This document shows, in pieces, positions 48,733 to 59,755 of a stretch of DNA of 64,000 bases (the first letter of the stretch is position 1; each line of letters starts with the position of its first letter). The position numbers and the translations under genes were made by a program. This DNA comes from Tretioscincus oriximinensis (taxonomy: Eukaryota; Chordata; Lepidosauria; Squamata; Gymnophthalmidae), in the NCBI GenBank assembly GCA_022410635.1, contig JAJVDF010000212.1, forward strand, positions 1,375,450-1,439,449, read 5' to 3'. The notes under the pieces were generated by a model. It did no database searches, was not told the origin of the DNA, and was given only the letters and a program-made list of their open reading frames with translations.

Positions 48733-51700
48733 ACTAATGGCAATATCAAATAGTGAATTGTGCAGCTATAGGATGTTGCATTTGTAGCACAAGAAACAGT
48801 ATGAACAAAAGAAAATATCTTTGTGTTTCAAAATACACTGATCCCTGGACCAATGCATAGGCTAAAAACAGCAAAGAAGATTAGACCTACACAATAATGA
48901 CATACTGAATAAGATTAGAAATAGCTTTTCTAGTTTTGCCACTTGTCAAAAGAAACATTAATACTTAGCAAGCCCCTCCAACAACTGCAGCAGACAAATG
49001 CTGAACTGGGTACAAGGCATGAGGACTACCGGGTTATTAATAGTCACAGTTAGGAGAGTGCAAAGAAAGGTTCATATTGTATGTCCACAAGGGACAAAAT
49101 GGATTGTAAGGTAAAAATCCAATTAACTATAAGAAGTTAAGCTATGGAATAGGAACAGCAATTTGTACGGACCAAATAATGGTTAGAGACAAAAACATAA
49201 ATCTGGAGCAGAATATATACAAAGGGTAAATGAAGAAAATGCAACCTTTTCCTAAATATTTCAATTATAGTTTGTTTCAAAAGTATCTATAATACACATT
49301 AATACACAGAAGTTACAGGTAAGAGACGAAGCAGCTATGTCTACCACATTTTGCCCCTGGAAAGGTTATATTAGCCTTATAGCCAATTCCTCTCTCTCGC
49401 ACCCTTGTTCCTTCTAAAAGCAATGCAGCTATAATTATACAAGAGGCATTACATTTGCTCTGCCCTGTACTCATAAGAATGCAAAATGTCTAGACACTTC
49501 AAAAAGAGATAGAAAACATAGCACCCTAGGGAGAGTAATGAGAAGAGCACATACATGCATAGATAAGAAAAAACTGTGAAAACTATAGCTGGAATTAAAA
49601 AAAACAAATCTATTTACAGGAGGAGAGCCGTCATCCCTTATATAAGAGGAAGAATTTGGTTATCATACCCCGCCCATCTCACCCGAAAGGACTCAGAGCA
49701 GCTTGCAAGATTAATTTTCACCCGAAGGCTTACTACATCCATTCTATCTTCCCCACTAGGTTAATGGTGGTACTCATTTATCTAATTGAAATGTAGATTG
49801 CAAATCTATGTTGTTTCAAATAGCTGAGTTGGCAAGAGCTGAAGGCTAATAGAGGGCACTCACCTCTCCCACGTCTGATACAGGGCCTCAAAACTGGATC
49901 TCTCAGTTGAAAGGCCGGCTCTTAGCGACTGTGCCATTTGTGCCTTCAACCATATGGTTAAGTAAGCACAAACTCCATATACTGTAAAACTGTGCTGAGC
50001 AATTGCTACCTGTATCTGGAGGAGGAAAGAACCATGGAGGTCCATTGCTCTTCCAGAGACTTCACTTAGACAATTTTCACCATAGAGGGGAGACCAAGGG
50101 TACAAATGGTCCTATGGAAGAGAGTTTTTATTATAGGAAGTTCTATACGTTCAGCAGCATTCATACAAGCAGGATTTCTAAGAACAAAAGACTAGGTTTG
50201 ATGGGTGAGTAGACAGAATATGATTCAAGGGAAGGGAAAATCACTTGGCTGACTTTGATTCATTAAGTTTGTTTTATTAAAGATAAAAAGCAGACAAAAA
50301 ATTACTTTTTATACAAAAAACAAAAATTATATACAAGACAGGCAAACGAGGTTCTCAAAGTGAACAGCAACTTGTCTTGAAGGCTTCGGATCCCTACCAT
50401 AACTGCAGCTAAAAGAAACAAGTTTAAGGTTCTCATTATTTCCCAGGAGGCAAGGCATAATTGAGAGCTTAGCTGGGCACATGTCTCCCTTCTCCACCTC
50501 ACTAATCAAAACTTGTAGCTAAGAGTGTTTTGCGGGAACATTACACTGAACTTACATTGAACAGCCTGAGAGAAATGTCACCATGAGTCAGAATGCCACA
50601 ATACAATGAACTTTCCCCACCACCACCACGATTGGCTGTTCATTTCGACCAATTGCTGCTACAATTGCTTTTTTATTAAAAGACTTGCTGTTCTTAAGTT
50701 GAGTGGAAAAAGAGGGAAGAATAAAAGAATAAAATTTAGCTGGATGGGAAAAAACCTGAAATAAACTATTCTAATTGCAGAAATGGGAGGATTTATATTT
50801 TTCCCAGGTTCAGTGATTATCTTCTTAGAAATACAAAATAATCATATTTTTTAATATATATATATTTATTAAATTTTGAATTAGAAATAAATAACAATTA
50901 CAGAAATACAAAAACAATACAACAAAATACAACATACGGCATACGAACCCGTCTCCCACACACACACCCATAGAACACAGTGGAATGAGAAGAATATAGC
51001 TGCCAACACGCTGGTGAATTCTTAATGGGTTAGTACAGGCAGAGTGAGGTAAAGGATTCGGAAATGCATGCAGCCACCACCACAAGGTATTCATGAAAGT
51101 CTTATTTGCTGTTTTCTTCCATCAAAACCCATACAAGTCCCATGAAGTTCAGCTCTGGATCTTGAAGAATGTGAAATAATGAATACGGAATTGTGACACC
51201 AGGAGAAAAGTGGACATCAATGGCCCTTGGTGAAAGCAATAAGGACATAGCAAGAACACGGAGGGGACGAATAGATTTTGCTCTAATACACAAAATATAA
51301 CCTCAGAAAGTATGGAAAAATGCTTGAGCAGAACTGAGGTGAACAAAAAGTTGCCCAGTTTTCAGACTTTTCTATACTAGGTAAACAAGTTGCAGGGATC
51401 AAAGCAACTTCCAATTTGGGTACCCATTTAGCATACTAATCTGGCTACTTTTCTTGTCTAAACAGGAACTCTGCTACTTCAAATGCACCTCTCTGCTGCA
51501 GGTTAATAAGATTAAGTTACGAGATTAGGTTTGTGACACAGTAAACAAAAGGGGGGTTGAGCAAGAAGTAGGCAACAATAAAGGCTGTGATCAGTAGACC
51601 AAAATATGTGTGTGTGTGTTTTAGTCTGAGGCTCAGCACAAGCCTTATGCTTTCCAATGACCTCTTGCACTTTCTAGGTTCTGACATCCTCGCTACACAT

Positions 51701-51853
51701 GTCTTCTTTTGGAAGAGATGTACTACCCATTCCATGCTATATTAAATTCTGTTACTGAAAATTCCCAGGAATACATTCAATAAGGGATATATCACAGGAA
51801 ATATTTAAAATAGAGGAAGGATCGAGTTTCAATTAAAATCTCCTTAGAAATAT
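48733..51853. other. Unassigned except for the SINE at 49637-49955
   Basis: 50840-50945, read on minus, ends in an A/T-rich tail (AATTTAATAAATATATAT) and may be an L1-like 3' UTR. No gene is supported. Confidence 0.4.
49637..49955 (-). repeat. tRNA-headed SINE, second family, copy 2
   Basis: Minus-strand A box TGGCACAGTCG (49926-49936); the B box is decayed. The body matches the copy at 40497 (GAGGTGAGTGCCCTC, AGCCTTCAGCTCTTGCCAAC, then TGAGTCCTTTCGGGTGAGA). It is a more diverged member. Confidence 0.65.
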
Positions 51854-51866
51854 CTAGTTAGTTCTT

Positions 51867-51982
51867 TGAGACTAACTTGAGAAAAGTGGTTGGCATAAGC
51901 TTTCGTAGACAGGTCTACTTCTTCAGATGCTCTTTCTGCTGGACTTTCTGCTAGACTAACACGGCTATTTCTCTGAAATTGA
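51867..51982 (-). repeat. Hammerhead/Penelope-like repeat, copy 3 (no inverted arm)
   Basis: Seen: flanked by a perfect 13-bp direct repeat CTAGTTAGTTCTT (51854-51866 and 51983-51995). It contains the single arm GAGACTAACTTGAGAAAAGT. The minus-strand core at 51892-51930 has stem II GTAGAC/GTCTAC intact. It ends in the family's CTAACACGGCTATTTCTCTG. It is the shortest copy and lacks the second inverted arm. Confidence 0.6.
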
Positions 51983-52042
51983 CTAGTTAGTTCTTGATGA
52001 GGACTAAGTTTTCTGTGACAGTCCACAATTTATGTACCATCT

Positions 52043-52187
52043 CAGCCTAATTTGCACTTCCTGTGTTCCAGGAGACTTCCTTTTTGAGCTAGTATATATC
52101 CTGCCATGTCCTGTGCTAGCACAGAATGTATGCGAACAACAAGTCTCATACACCACTTTCTGGAACAGAAGAAATGTGAATTAGATC
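52043..52187. repeat. MITE family B, copy 2
   Basis: GCCTAATTTGCACTTCCTGT then GTTCCAGGA at the left; inverted at the right, TCTAATTCACATTTCTTCTG then TTCCAGAAAG. The inside is not shared with copy 1. Confidence 0.4.
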
Positions 52188-52329
52188 CTGATGATACCCA
52201 AGTCATAGAACATTTATTCCCCATTAAATCAATGCAAATCAGGACCAGGCTGAAGAGGCAAAATTCCTCAAAATGTTTCTTTCAGGGAACTAAAAACAGA
52301 TTAAAGTTTTGCCTTAGTCTTTTATTTGG

Positions 52330-52420
52330 TGGGTCAATGCGTGGGACAGGACGCTGGACTACATGAGCTATGCCAGACCTAGCAAGGTTCTTTTTATTTC
52401 TTATATACAGAGACCTACCA
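52330..52420 (+). repeat. Possible CR1 3'-tail fragment
   Basis: GACGCTGGACTACATGAG and the following GGTTCTTTTTATTTCT resemble the end of the CR1 copies (gctggactagatgggc ... ggctcttcttatgttctt). It is short and diverged. Confidence 0.35.
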
Positions 52421-54012
52421 CCCACCATTTTAAGGCCATTTTAACCCTGAACACCAGGATCTGGTGAAATAGGCTATTCTAACAACAAAATCAGGACACT
52501 AAAAATGGTCTGTTTGAGACGTCTACCCTTTCTCTAGCAGCAAACCTTTTATATATCTAATTCCTTGCGGCCTTTCTTTCTCGGTTCTTTAGCAGCCCCT
52601 TTGCCCTTCTTTTTGGCCTCTCACCCACCACAACCACCTATTCCCTGGTGATTAATTGCAGCTGAAATCTCAAGGTCATCCGTCTTTCTTCTGCNGCTGG
52701 CTAACTAGTCAAACATTTTGGAGTTTATTTTCTTAAAGAGCCCTGTTGAGATAGTTCAGCCACATCCAACCAAAACTGAGGAAATAAAGGCTTAGCTGTC
52801 CACAGTTTGTAGTTCTGATTTTTTTTCTGAACGTGTTGGCAGTTATAAAGCAGTAGTTTAGAGTTTGAAAATAATCCAGGGGGCTCTCTTAAATATTCAT
52901 CTGCATTGTTCCATCCATGAACATGTCAGCTGAAAAAGAATGAGAGTAAAAAAAATCACAACTTGTACTGTCAAACATCCTTAAAGGGTCAAAATGACTC
53001 GAGGAAGGTCAAGACATGGTCATAAATTTCATACATGAAGACCTCCCTAAGCCGTTTTGAATTTAATGCTGGTTCCTCACACACCAGCTTTCTCTTTCCT
53101 CGCTTTCGTTTTGCAGAGCTGACCTGGGTAGAAGGGATTTGTTAAGATAAACACGGGTTCCTCCTGTTCTTGAAGACTCTGCTCAACCTCATTACAGAAA
53201 TTAATTGGGAAGTAGACCATTTTCTAAGCATCTCTAAAAACGAAGGCCAGCGTGTGCCCTTACAAAAAAAAAAAAATCAACCTTGTGATGTATTAGTTCC
53301 TCAAACCCTTCTGTGAGGCATTTTACAGACATGTGGAAAAATTCATAGGTCCTTTCTGCACTGTGCTCATTCTGAGATATCCACATCATTGAACATACCT
53401 GGGATTTCTCGGTTTTATGTATGCAAAATCCCATGGCTGAGATAGCCTGATAAATTTCTGCCACCTGCATAACGGGGCAGACTATGAGTGGATCCACATT
53501 GCGACTATGGAACAGTAAAGGCAAGCAACCAGAATGGGGCATTGGCCTTGCTATATGTCCTCACCGCTCCACAATTGTCCCAAAAGCATTTGCAAACTTA
53601 GCGTAAACTTATCTTTGTTTTCACACTTTGAGACTGGGGAGTAGTCCAGGTAAATAGCAGGAATTGAGCATTCACATTCCTAATTATCCAGTCACTCCCA
53701 AATCATGCTTCATGTGGTCAACTGAAAAGGTCAACACAAGCTTAAACTTAAGGTAAGTTTCCTGGAAAGTGTGAATGCTGCATACCAAGCCTTGGTGACA
53801 CATAGTTTAATCTAGTTGTAGTAAGGGAGAGTAGCCAGATATGCACAACATTAAACCCTAACAGTTGCTGCTGCTGCTTGGGAAGACCTACAGATGGGAC
53901 TAAGATTGGCCCCAACTCAGGTGTTCTCCCTTTTCCAAAAAGTGTTAACAGAAAGGTTATCAAATGGACTGGTGCAAATGGGATTGCCTCAAACAGGAAA
54001 CTGTGAATGAAC
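52421..54012. other. Unassigned sequence
   Basis: Moderate GC and no recognised repeat. Upstream exons of the gene at 55782 could hide here, but I could not identify one with matching splice phase. Confidence 0.4.
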
Positions 54013-54025
54013 TCACTTGGGCCTG

Positions 54026-54214
54026 CAAAGGGGCTAGTAGCACTTTGAGACTAACAGGAGACAAGTGGGTGGCATAAGCTTTCATAGACACATCAACTTC
54101 TTCAGAAATGTCTGCAACAGCTTATGCCACCCACTTTTCTCCTGTTAGTCTCCCAGTGCTACTAGCCCCTTTGCTGGACATTCTACTGGACTAACACGGC
54201 TATTTCTCTGAAAT
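54026..54214 (-). repeat. Hammerhead/Penelope-like inverted-arm repeat, copy 4
   Basis: Seen: a perfect 13-bp direct repeat TCACTTGGGCCTG flanks it (54013-54025 and 54215-54227). Arms CAAAGGGGCTAGTAGCAC and GTGCTACTAGCCCCTTTG are inverted about a centre near 54110. The right end is CTAACACGGCTATTTCTCTG. The core at about 54071-54106 is more decayed; its stem II no longer pairs. Confidence 0.6.
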
Positions 54215-55187
54215 TCACTTGGGCCTGTTTAGCTTCCCAATGCTTCTATCAATCCCCAACACCTCCAGTTTCATCTCCATATCTGTTTGTATTTAGTTCT
54301 TATTGATCAGACTAAAAAGAAGAAGAAAAGACTATTGAAACAATGGAGGGGCGATTAAAGAGTTTACTTGAACTCTTCCTGTGTAATCACAACTAGAGTA
54401 ATCAAAAAGCATATTGTTATAAAATCGCTGTAAATGTAAAAGTTTAGCTCCTTTTTAAAAATCTGTACTGATAATCTCTGCAAATACTTAGTAACAATGC
54501 CCAAGATAGCATCCCCCTCTAGTCATCCTCCCTGCATTCATCCTCTTCCCCCACCCCACCACACTCCATTAGCACTTCATTGTGTTGCTATGGTGACCTC
54601 ACAAAGCCCATACTAGGCCTCTAAAGTATAGAACTATAACCAATAACTGAGTGAATCACTTGCCTTTCAGGGGTAGCCACAGAAGAAGAAAGTCAGGAAT
54701 GTGAGTTATTGTGACAGAGTACAAAAGTGATAGTTCTAAAAATATAAGCAGTGGCACTCATAAATATAAATATGTGGGGTTTAAGGTTATCTTAGGATGC
54801 TGAAAAACTTTTNCCCCCCTATTCTTTGATTTTTAAAATACTTTATAGTGTTTGTTCTTTCAACAGTGATGCAGAATAAATCCCATTTTAAAAAGCATTC
54901 TACATTAAGACTTAAGGTAAGAGACCATGGTGCTGGATGCCATATTTACTGGTGTGACGGTTTCTTAGATTATAAAAACAGTGACCAAGGTTAATCTTGA
55001 TCTGGGTCTTGGTTATGCCAGGCTCCATGATTTTTGTGATGTGTGTGAGGCTGCCCGATATGTTTGCATCATGTGAAAAGGACCCATTTAGGGGGGTTCA
55101 CATGAGGCGAACAATTTTCCAAATTTTACAGTAAGAAATAAGCTTGTGTATCCTGAAATAGTACTGGGCAAAGAGCATACCTCTATA

Positions 55188-55440
55188 TTTATTTATTTAT
55201 TTATACTTATATCCCGCCCTATACCTGAAGGTCTAAGGCGGCCAACCATAGGGTGGCGCACATAGCTTTTGTTGCTTTCTCCACAACAGACACCCTGTGG
55301 AGTAGGTGAGGCTGAGAGAGTTCTAAAGAACTGTGACCGGCCCAAGGTCACCCAGCTGGCTTTCATGGAGGAATGGGCAATAGAACCAGCAGGCAACCAG
55401 ATAAGAGTCCAAGACTCTGACCACTACACCAAACTGGCTC
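55188..55440 (-). repeat. MIR-like CORE-SINE, copy 2
   Basis: Minus-strand A box TGGTGTAGTGG matches the Pol III consensus, and TGGTTCTATTGCC is a decayed B box. The MIR-type core reads CTGTGACCGGCCCAAGGTCA then CCCAGCTGG on plus. It ends in a TTTATTTATTTATAC tail on the plus strand. It lies about 340 bp before the coding exon at 55782. Confidence 0.78.
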
Positions 55441-55587
55441 ACAACCTGGCCTTTGGCTGAAAAAAAACCTGTCTCTCCCTTCCCTACTTTCAAACATTTT
55501 TATTTTAATATGTTGGTTTGTTTTTTATTGTTAACTGCTCTGAGACCTTTGGGTATAGTTTAGTATAGAAATGCAAATAAATAAAAT
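55441..55587 (+). repeat. L2-clade LINE 3' tail
   Basis: GGCCTTTGGCTGAAAAAAAA, TTTTAATATGTTGGTTTG, CTGAGACCTTTGGGTATAG and GAAATGCAAATAAATAAAAT. It directly follows the tRNA-like head of the SINE at 55188 in opposite orientation. Confidence 0.65.
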
Positions 55588-55781
55588 AAATATCCACTGA
55601 TATCCATCTGTAGAATGGCACAGGAAAGGGAGAAGAGCAACATGCTCTCTAGCAGTCATGGTCAATACCTTCCTCAGGACCATTTCTGTTTTTCTACCGA
55701 AAAACAGATTCTAGGAACAGAAAAGTAGCATATTAATTCACAGATAAGTGTTACTATACAAGTCTGTGGGTTTTTTTGCAG

Positions 55782-56012
55782 GAGAAGACAGCCAAGTGTT
55801 ACATTTCCATCTATAAAAAACCACCGAGATATAACAAATAAAGAAGATGCCCTAACTAGCCAACTATTTAGGGAAAGCAAGCAGGAATATCCTATCGTCA
55901 ACAGAGTCAGTCTGATGTACACCCCGAACCTTAAGGACAGAGATGTTGACAATGATGATGACAATGACAGCTACTCTCCATCTACTACTGACTTCCAAAA
56001 GCAACAAAATGA
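55782..56012 (+). CDS. Internal coding exon of an unidentified gene
   Basis: Seen: a pyrimidine-rich acceptor (tttttttgcag) ends at 55781 and a consensus donor (GA|gtaagc) starts at 56013. Between them is an open frame of 76 whole codons, with one base before and two after. The last two bases (GA) join the A at 58223 to make a Glu codon, so its phase matches the next exon. The peptide starts basic (RRQPSV), has a charged middle, then an acidic Asp/Asn run (DVDNDDDND) followed by a Ser/Thr-rich stretch (SYSPSTTD). This looks like a disordered linker; no signal peptide or membrane segment is visible. A MITE begins about 35 bases after the donor. I do not recognise the family. The earlier exons were not found, so most of the gene lies upstream, with small exons I cannot see or outside the window. 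I am fairly sure it is an exon and unsure which gene it belongs to. Confidence 0.7.
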
Positions 56013-56046
56013 GTAAGCACTGTTCACAGATTCTTTCCTTCATTCA

Positions 56047-56480
56047 CTAAGGGTGCACACGACAGTTTCCTACCTTTTCCTTGGCACAATGTTCCACCAT
56101 ACATGTTAACTGAGGTTTCACGAGGCTTCGTCATNCATTCAGAAGAGATCTGCCATAGGAAAGAAATCTTCTCTTGCAGATCTTTTCCATCTGCATAGTG
56201 AAATCCCTGCGTCCTCCATTGTAACCTGCCTGCAGTCCTATTTTCTGACATGGCCCTCATAAGGAGACAAGCAGTGCAAGAAGACACCAGCCAACAGGAC
56301 TGCAGAATTGCAACTGGCTGGGCATGCGCAGCTCAGTCTTCTGCATTCTTCTCAGCAGCCTTGCGCCAGTTCCTTGCAGTTCCAGGTAAAAGTATGTGCC
56401 TTCTTTTTCCCACTGAAATCCGTAATCGCTTGTAGACTGTGGATTTCACTTGCTTTCCACCTCTGTGTGAACATAGCCTA
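56047..56480. repeat. MITE family C, copy 2, in the intron
   Basis: CTAAGGGTGCACACGACAGT then TTCCTACC matches the inverted right end of 42843-43215. The right end TGTGGATTTCACTTGC then GTGTGAACATAGCCTA matches its left end. It begins about 35 bases after the donor of the coding exon 55782-56012. Confidence 0.5.
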
Positions 56481-57034
56481 AGGTTTCTCATTAGATGGGC
56501 AGAAAGGTNGAAATAGATGGACAGATAAATTTGTCACAGCATTTTCACCTTTTGAAGCACAACTCATTTACAGACCAAAGTTAATGTAAGCCACATAAAA
56601 TGCTATGTTTATTGTATGGTTTTGACTGAACTACTGTATATGTTGGGCAATTAAGCATGAAATTTGGGTGGAATAAGCTGCATCATTCCTCTTTAAGTTC
56701 TCCACTGATTTTCACTGCATATTTTCTGTTTTATGGCAGAAATTGTGCATTAAGTGTAGCTGTAGAAGAATAAGATCCTAGAACTATGAAAAAGGGAGTG
56801 GGGAAACAAAGAATTTGCGAAAGAAAACTCATGCAGCTTTGCTGATGGAAGTGGGAGACCATAGGAGTAAGTGTGTGAGAGTGAGTGAATGAGAGAAAGA
56901 GAGAAAATTAAAAGTTTTAAAGTCACTGGACAACTTTTTTCATATGTGCTGCTTTTTTGTGAGATATAGAGTACAGGACTGGCCCAAGAAGTTTGACATT
57001 TGATAAATAATTATTTTCACATATTTACCCTTGA

Positions 57035-57785
57035 TAATTAACATACTATGGTATCCCTGGTTGATAACCTTCTCTGGGAAATAGATAGGGAGGCGTGTGA
57101 TCCTCTTGATTCTCCTGGATCTCTCAATGGCATTTGGTAACATTGACCACGGAATCCTTCTGAAAATGGAGATATAGCATTGCTGTTATCTCCAAGACCA
57201 ATGCCAGAGAGTGGCTTGGAAGACTTATGCTCAATACCCTAGGAGTTCACTTGTGAGGTTCGTAAGTCTTCCATGCTTTTTAACATCCACATGAAGTCAT
57301 TGGAAAAGGTCATNAGGATATTAGGAGTGAGGCGTCATATGTATTCAGAGGACACTCAACCCTGTCTTTCTGTTCTATCTGAATCAGGAGAGGTGGTTGA
57401 AACGTGCCTGGAGGCAATAGTGGACTTGACAGGGACCAATAAATTCAAACTGAATCAAGGCAAGACAAGGGGTAACTGTGTGTGAGAAGGTTGTGAGTCC
57501 ATGAAATTGGGAAGTCTCTTACTCATAATGGGGCTATAATGCTGTGGACAAAATCTGAGGATGCTCTTAGATTCTGTGTTAATGCTCAAAGCTCAGGTGG
57601 GGGCTGTGGCCAAGAGTGCTTACATTCATTCTACACCATGAGCCCTTCTGACAGAGATAATCTGGCCACAATAATCCACACTCATGTAATTTCCCAATCT
57701 GATTATTGTATTATATCCTTGAAGACGATTCAGAAGCTGCGACGGATAGAAGTGATCCAAGTCACATCAGCAGATATTTAGACAA
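57035..57785 (+). mobile_element. L2-clade LINE reverse-transcriptase remnant
   Basis: Plus strand, three frames: LVDNLLWEIDREACDPL near 57060; MLFNIHMKSLEKV and RRHMYSEDTQPCLSVLSESG (a mutated YADD box, here YSED); VETCLEAIVDL, NKFKLNQGKT; then LLDSVLMLKAQV and RDNLATIIHTHVISQSDYC. It sits in the intron between the two coding exons of the unidentified gene. The catalytic Asp pair is altered, so it is dead. Confidence 0.78.
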
Positions 57786-58222
57786 ATCTTGCAATCTTGA
57801 TTACAGTTACTTTTTACGTACTTATTTTATAAAATACATTATTTCAATTCTAGATTTTCAGATCCCTTCCATAATTTTAGTAGATGTGGACTAGATACTG
57901 AAAAGTTGGCACCATACTGAGATATAAGCCACAAAACACTTTTACTTGTAATTTTTAGATTTCTATTGAAACCTTACTGATTTATACAGACATTCCTGGT
58001 ATGTTAGATATCTGTCATGTGATTGCCATGCAGTTTTTAATAGTGTTTTTTATATTTTGGTTTTTTAAAATTGATATAAATAAGCAATGGAGATCCCAAA
58101 AATCTGTATGCTGGCTAAGAAAACATATTTATTTATTTGCATTTCTTATTTGCCCAATAAGGGACAGATAATAGATATCATCCAAATACTTCACAGACTA
58201 ATGCATTCTATATCTTTTGCAG

Positions 58223-58487
58223 AGTTCCTTCTGTTCTGAAGATACCTGAGCTGATTCAGAATCCAGAACCAATGGAAGATACGCGAACCCTGCTTATGTT
58301 GCTTCGTCAGCGAGATTTAGAAATTAAAGGACTGAAAAAGACTTCTCAGAAGGATCAGACTGATCGTCTCAGATATATTTTGCAGGAACTTGTAAAGGCA
58401 AGGCAGAAAGCACTATCTAAAAGGTCAGTAGCAGAAATCTTTAAAAAACTAGATTGTAAGGCCACTCCACAGCATATGCAGACATAA
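58223..58487 (+). CDS. Terminal coding exon of the same unidentified gene
   Basis: Seen: the acceptor tatatcttttgcag ends at 58222. The frame inherited from 55782-56012 stays open for 87 further codons to TAA at 58485-58487. The segment begins with a Pro/Leu-rich motif (VPSVLKIPELIQNP). It then becomes strongly charged and probably helical (LLMLLRQRDLEIKGLKK, then LRYILQELVKARQKALSKR) and ends with AEIFKKLD and a short polar tail. Leu/Ile spacing suggests a coiled coil or helical bundle, as in many centrosomal or ciliary scaffolds; that is only a guess from composition. A cryptic donor (AAAAG|gtcagt) near 58422 could give another C-terminus. An in-frame ATG at 58272 is probably just an internal Met. 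The intron before it (2.2 kb) holds a MITE and an L2 remnant. Confidence 0.72.
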
Positions 58488-58730
58488 GAAAGCTATGGGT
58501 AGAGCAGATAGTGTTAAAGGGTCATCCCTTGATAACATTAATTTTTAATGGGCAGACATCAATGCTTAGCTCCATAGGTCTTGAAGACTTAGATTAACTG
58601 TGATAAGTGGACTTTCTCAACACTGAAGCCATTTCTTTTTTAAAAGCCACTTTACTGTCTGCTGGTGGATTCCTGCCCTATACTTATGATATAGTCTGCT
58701 TTTATTTGTCCACTAGAATATCCAATATTT
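58488..58730 (+). other. Probable start of the 3' UTR of the unidentified gene
   Basis: This sequence follows the TAA at 58487. It is AT-rich with no long frame and contains no AATAAA before the L1 insertion that begins near 58735. An AATAAA followed by a T/GT-rich stretch lies at about 61385. The transcript may therefore run through the L1 to about 61.4 kb, or use a weaker signal. Inference only. Confidence 0.35.
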
Positions 58731-58734
58731 TTAT

Positions 58735-59755
58735 TTTGAAATGTATTTTTTTATTATTCAGTTATACGAAAAAAATACACAAATAACGATACTGATGCCG
58801 ACAATACCCAATAAAAGAGAAACGTACATTAAAAAAGAGAAACATAACTGAGTCCCANGCCACCCATTCCCTGCCAACTCCCTCCCTTCCTAAATCAGGT
58901 CCCAGATGGAATAGAATAACTAGGAGCATAATCTGAATTGGAAGATGTGAATGTATAAAATATAATCTGACTGGCCATGCCTGAAAGACCAAATTCAATC
59001 ATCTTCTGCCAGTTTTTATACCAATTCCCTCTTGATAAAGTGCCCTGAATAAAAGCTCTCTTCTCCATTATCATTTTTTGCAAGGTGATTTCCATAATAT
59101 AGTCTATCCAGCAATCTTTGGTCCACTTATTTTTATCTTTCCACCCTCTAGCAATGACCATATGTGCAGCCCAGATAGCCCTTGTGATTATATATTTTAT
59201 ATGTGTGGGTGGGTTGAAATTCTCCGATATTGTTGTTATCCAGAACTCATCAGTCTGTGGGATATTTACCCCCAAGATTGTATTAATTTCTCTACTAATT
59301 AGGGATCTGAATTGAATTACTTCTTCACAACAAACCCACATATGTAGGAAATCTCCTCGAATATGGCAGCCGTGCCAACATAAAGATGTAGCTGCAGTGA
59401 TATGTCCCAGTTGGGTGGGAGTCTTATACCAGCAGGTTAACAATTTCTTTTCTAACTCTTTGAATTTTTCCAGTTTTATATTAAGTAGATTAATCCAATT
59501 GTCCCACTGTCTATCATGTATCTGGAGGTCCTGCTGCCATCTTTGATATTAGTTTTCGAATCGTATTTATACCTAATGATAAGCAAATATATTCTAGCAA
59601 TAATACCTTTCTTTTTATTAATTCTATCATTCAAAATAATATCAATTTCATGAATCGGAGCCCACATAGATGTTTTAACCTGCATTCGATGTATATAAGT
59701 ATAGAGGGCTAACTCTCCCATCCAATAATGTCTAATTGAAATGTATGAAGAACTG
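58735..59755 (-). mobile_element. L1 LINE, 3' part of ORF2
   Basis: A minus-strand 182-codon frame (58895-59443) encodes LTCWYKTPTQLGHI, CWHGCHIRGDFLHMWVCC and AIWAAHMVIARGWKDKNKW, homologous to the L1 copy at 26743. The upstream part (59476-59721) has AYIHR/YTYIHRMQVKTSMWAP and PIHEIDIILNDR in another frame. The 3' end lies just after the gene's last coding exon, at about 58735. Confidence 0.8.

Noticed and set aside
48361..48753. 130- and 118-codon frames
   Set aside because: They run through the palindromic hAT MITE and its poly-A/T centre.
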